From: Ruegeria discodermiae
Lineage (GTDB): Bacteria > Pseudomonadota > Alphaproteobacteria > Rhodobacterales > Rhodobacteraceae
Direction of reading: 5' to 3'
Length of the DNA stretch: 64,000 nt
NCBI RefSeq assembly: GCF_030758345.1
Contig: NZ_JAVAMO010000022.1
Coordinates: 1-64,000, forward strand
Part shown: positions 63,505-64,000 of the stretch, piece by piece
How the letters are laid out: the number at the start of each line of letters is the position of its first letter
Numbering within the stretch: position 1 is the first letter of the stretch
The notes under the pieces: model-generated
Seen by the model: the letters and a program-made list of their open reading frames with translations, nothing else
Told to the model about the DNA's origin: nothing
The model's database searches: none
Program-made: the position numbers and the translations under genes

Positions 63505-63685
63505 GAAACGGCCCGTAGCCTCCTTCCAGTAGTCTACTAAATGTCGCAGTGCGGCCCCTCCCGAGCGGACATCCACTGCAGACGCACAACTTCGGGGTCT
63601 TTGTGGCCAGCAGCGCGTTGATCCAATGACGGCGAGTAGTATTCTTTGCTGTTCTCTGATTAACGGTCTACTTTTGTTCCAAGTT

Positions 63686-64000
63686 TCAGGCTTGGTCGTA
63701 GTGATCCTCGACCACAGCTCTTAGTGCTGCGACATTAGGCGACAATTTTCCCTTCGGCCAAGCCAACACTGTTCGCAACGTGTTGCTCCCTTCCGGCAGA
63801 TGCGTGACTTGCAACCTCTGAGCTGGCGGAAAGGTATCAATGACGCTGTGGGGAACGAGCGCAGCACCCATCCCAGCCAATACGCAGCCTAACATGGCAT
63901 GATAGGATCCCATTTGGATCGTGCGCTCAGGGACATCCTTTTGTTGCGCAAACCATTGCTCAAGAAGCTTGCGATGCGGGCACCCATGCTCAAACACCAA
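63686..64000 (-). CDS. LysR-family regulator, C-terminal part (cut by window end)
   Basis: The last 104 residues of a LysR_substrate domain: CPHRKLLEQWFAQQ, MGSYHAMLGCVLAGMGAALVPHSVID, HLPEGSNTLRTVLAWPKG. The N-terminal HTH lies outside the window. TGA at 63686. It could be the regulator of whatever lies beyond. Confidence 0.85.
   Translation of the reverse strand: MVFEHGCPHRKLLEQWFAQQKDVPERTIQMGSYHAMLGCVLAGMGAALVPHSVIDTFPPAQRLQVTHLPEGSNTLRTVLAWPKGKLSPNVAALRAVVEDHYDQA

Noticed and set aside
1-64000. tRNA, rRNA, CRISPR array, riboswitch or replication origin
   Set aside because: Read through the gaps on both strands for conserved cores or regular short repeats with spacers; none found.

Overview
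The window looks like chromosomal or large-replicon DNA from a marine alphaproteobacterium of the Rhodobacterales (Roseobacter group). The reasons are a TRAP transporter beside a cysteate/D-cysteine lyase, many small divergent regulator-enzyme pairs, DUF3604/HupE/PpiC and DUF3299 genes, a glycine-knot autotransporter and mid-50s %GC by eye. I see no rRNA, tRNA or CRISPR array. The genus is inference only.

Layout. 1-2.3 kb: the start of an IS5-type transposase cut by the window edge, then a methyltransferase divergent from a GlxA-type AraC regulator. 2.4-7.7 kb: a leftward group of HEAT-like secreted protein, DUF3604 PHP-like protein, membrane-anchored PPIase and HupE/UreJ-like membrane protein. 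7.9-8.9 kb: a dead IS3-family element. 9.1-10.8 kb: an MscS channel. 11.6-18 kb: a leftward periplasm/outer-membrane operon of two amidohydrolases, DUF3299 and an OprB-like porin, divergent from an AraC regulator. 18-26.2 kb: regulator-enzyme pairs (TetR with YdcZ/SnoaL/NmrA; MocR with DUF983/MTHFR; AraC with an SDR) and an SDR pseudogene.

26.2-37.8 kb: an alpha/beta hydrolase and a 2905-residue autotransporter with about 28 glycine-knot repeats. Its 5' end and promoter region exist a second time just upstream, cut off by an IS630-family remnant. 38-42 kb: a sparse accessory stretch with AraC, an orphan GntR and two unknown proteins. 42.2-48.5 kb: LysR, a CuyA/D-cysteine desulfhydrase-like PLP enzyme, TRAP transporter DctPQM and an amidase, which look like one uptake-and-degradation unit. 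49-58 kb: an imine-reductase-like enzyme with LysR, a class III nucleotide cyclase with a TolB-like/TPR sensor, two small proteins, and a winged-helix regulator carrying two tandem copies of the same TolB-like/TPR sensor.

58.3-64 kb: a stress/xenobiotic-type group: ArsR-AHSA1-RibD-like, VOC/membrane protein with HxlR, a second HxlR with GST-SRPBCC-class D beta-lactamase, and a LysR fragment cut by the window end.

The most interesting items are the partly duplicated giant adhesin locus, the regulator with a doubled sensor module near a cyclase that shares it, the CuyA-like/TRAP/amidase operon, the amidohydrolase-porin operon, the OXA-type gene with a TTG start, a 188-base duplicated regulator 3' end 16 kb apart, and a recurring family of non-coding segments between genes. 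Several regulator genes have clear palindromes or direct repeats in front of them.
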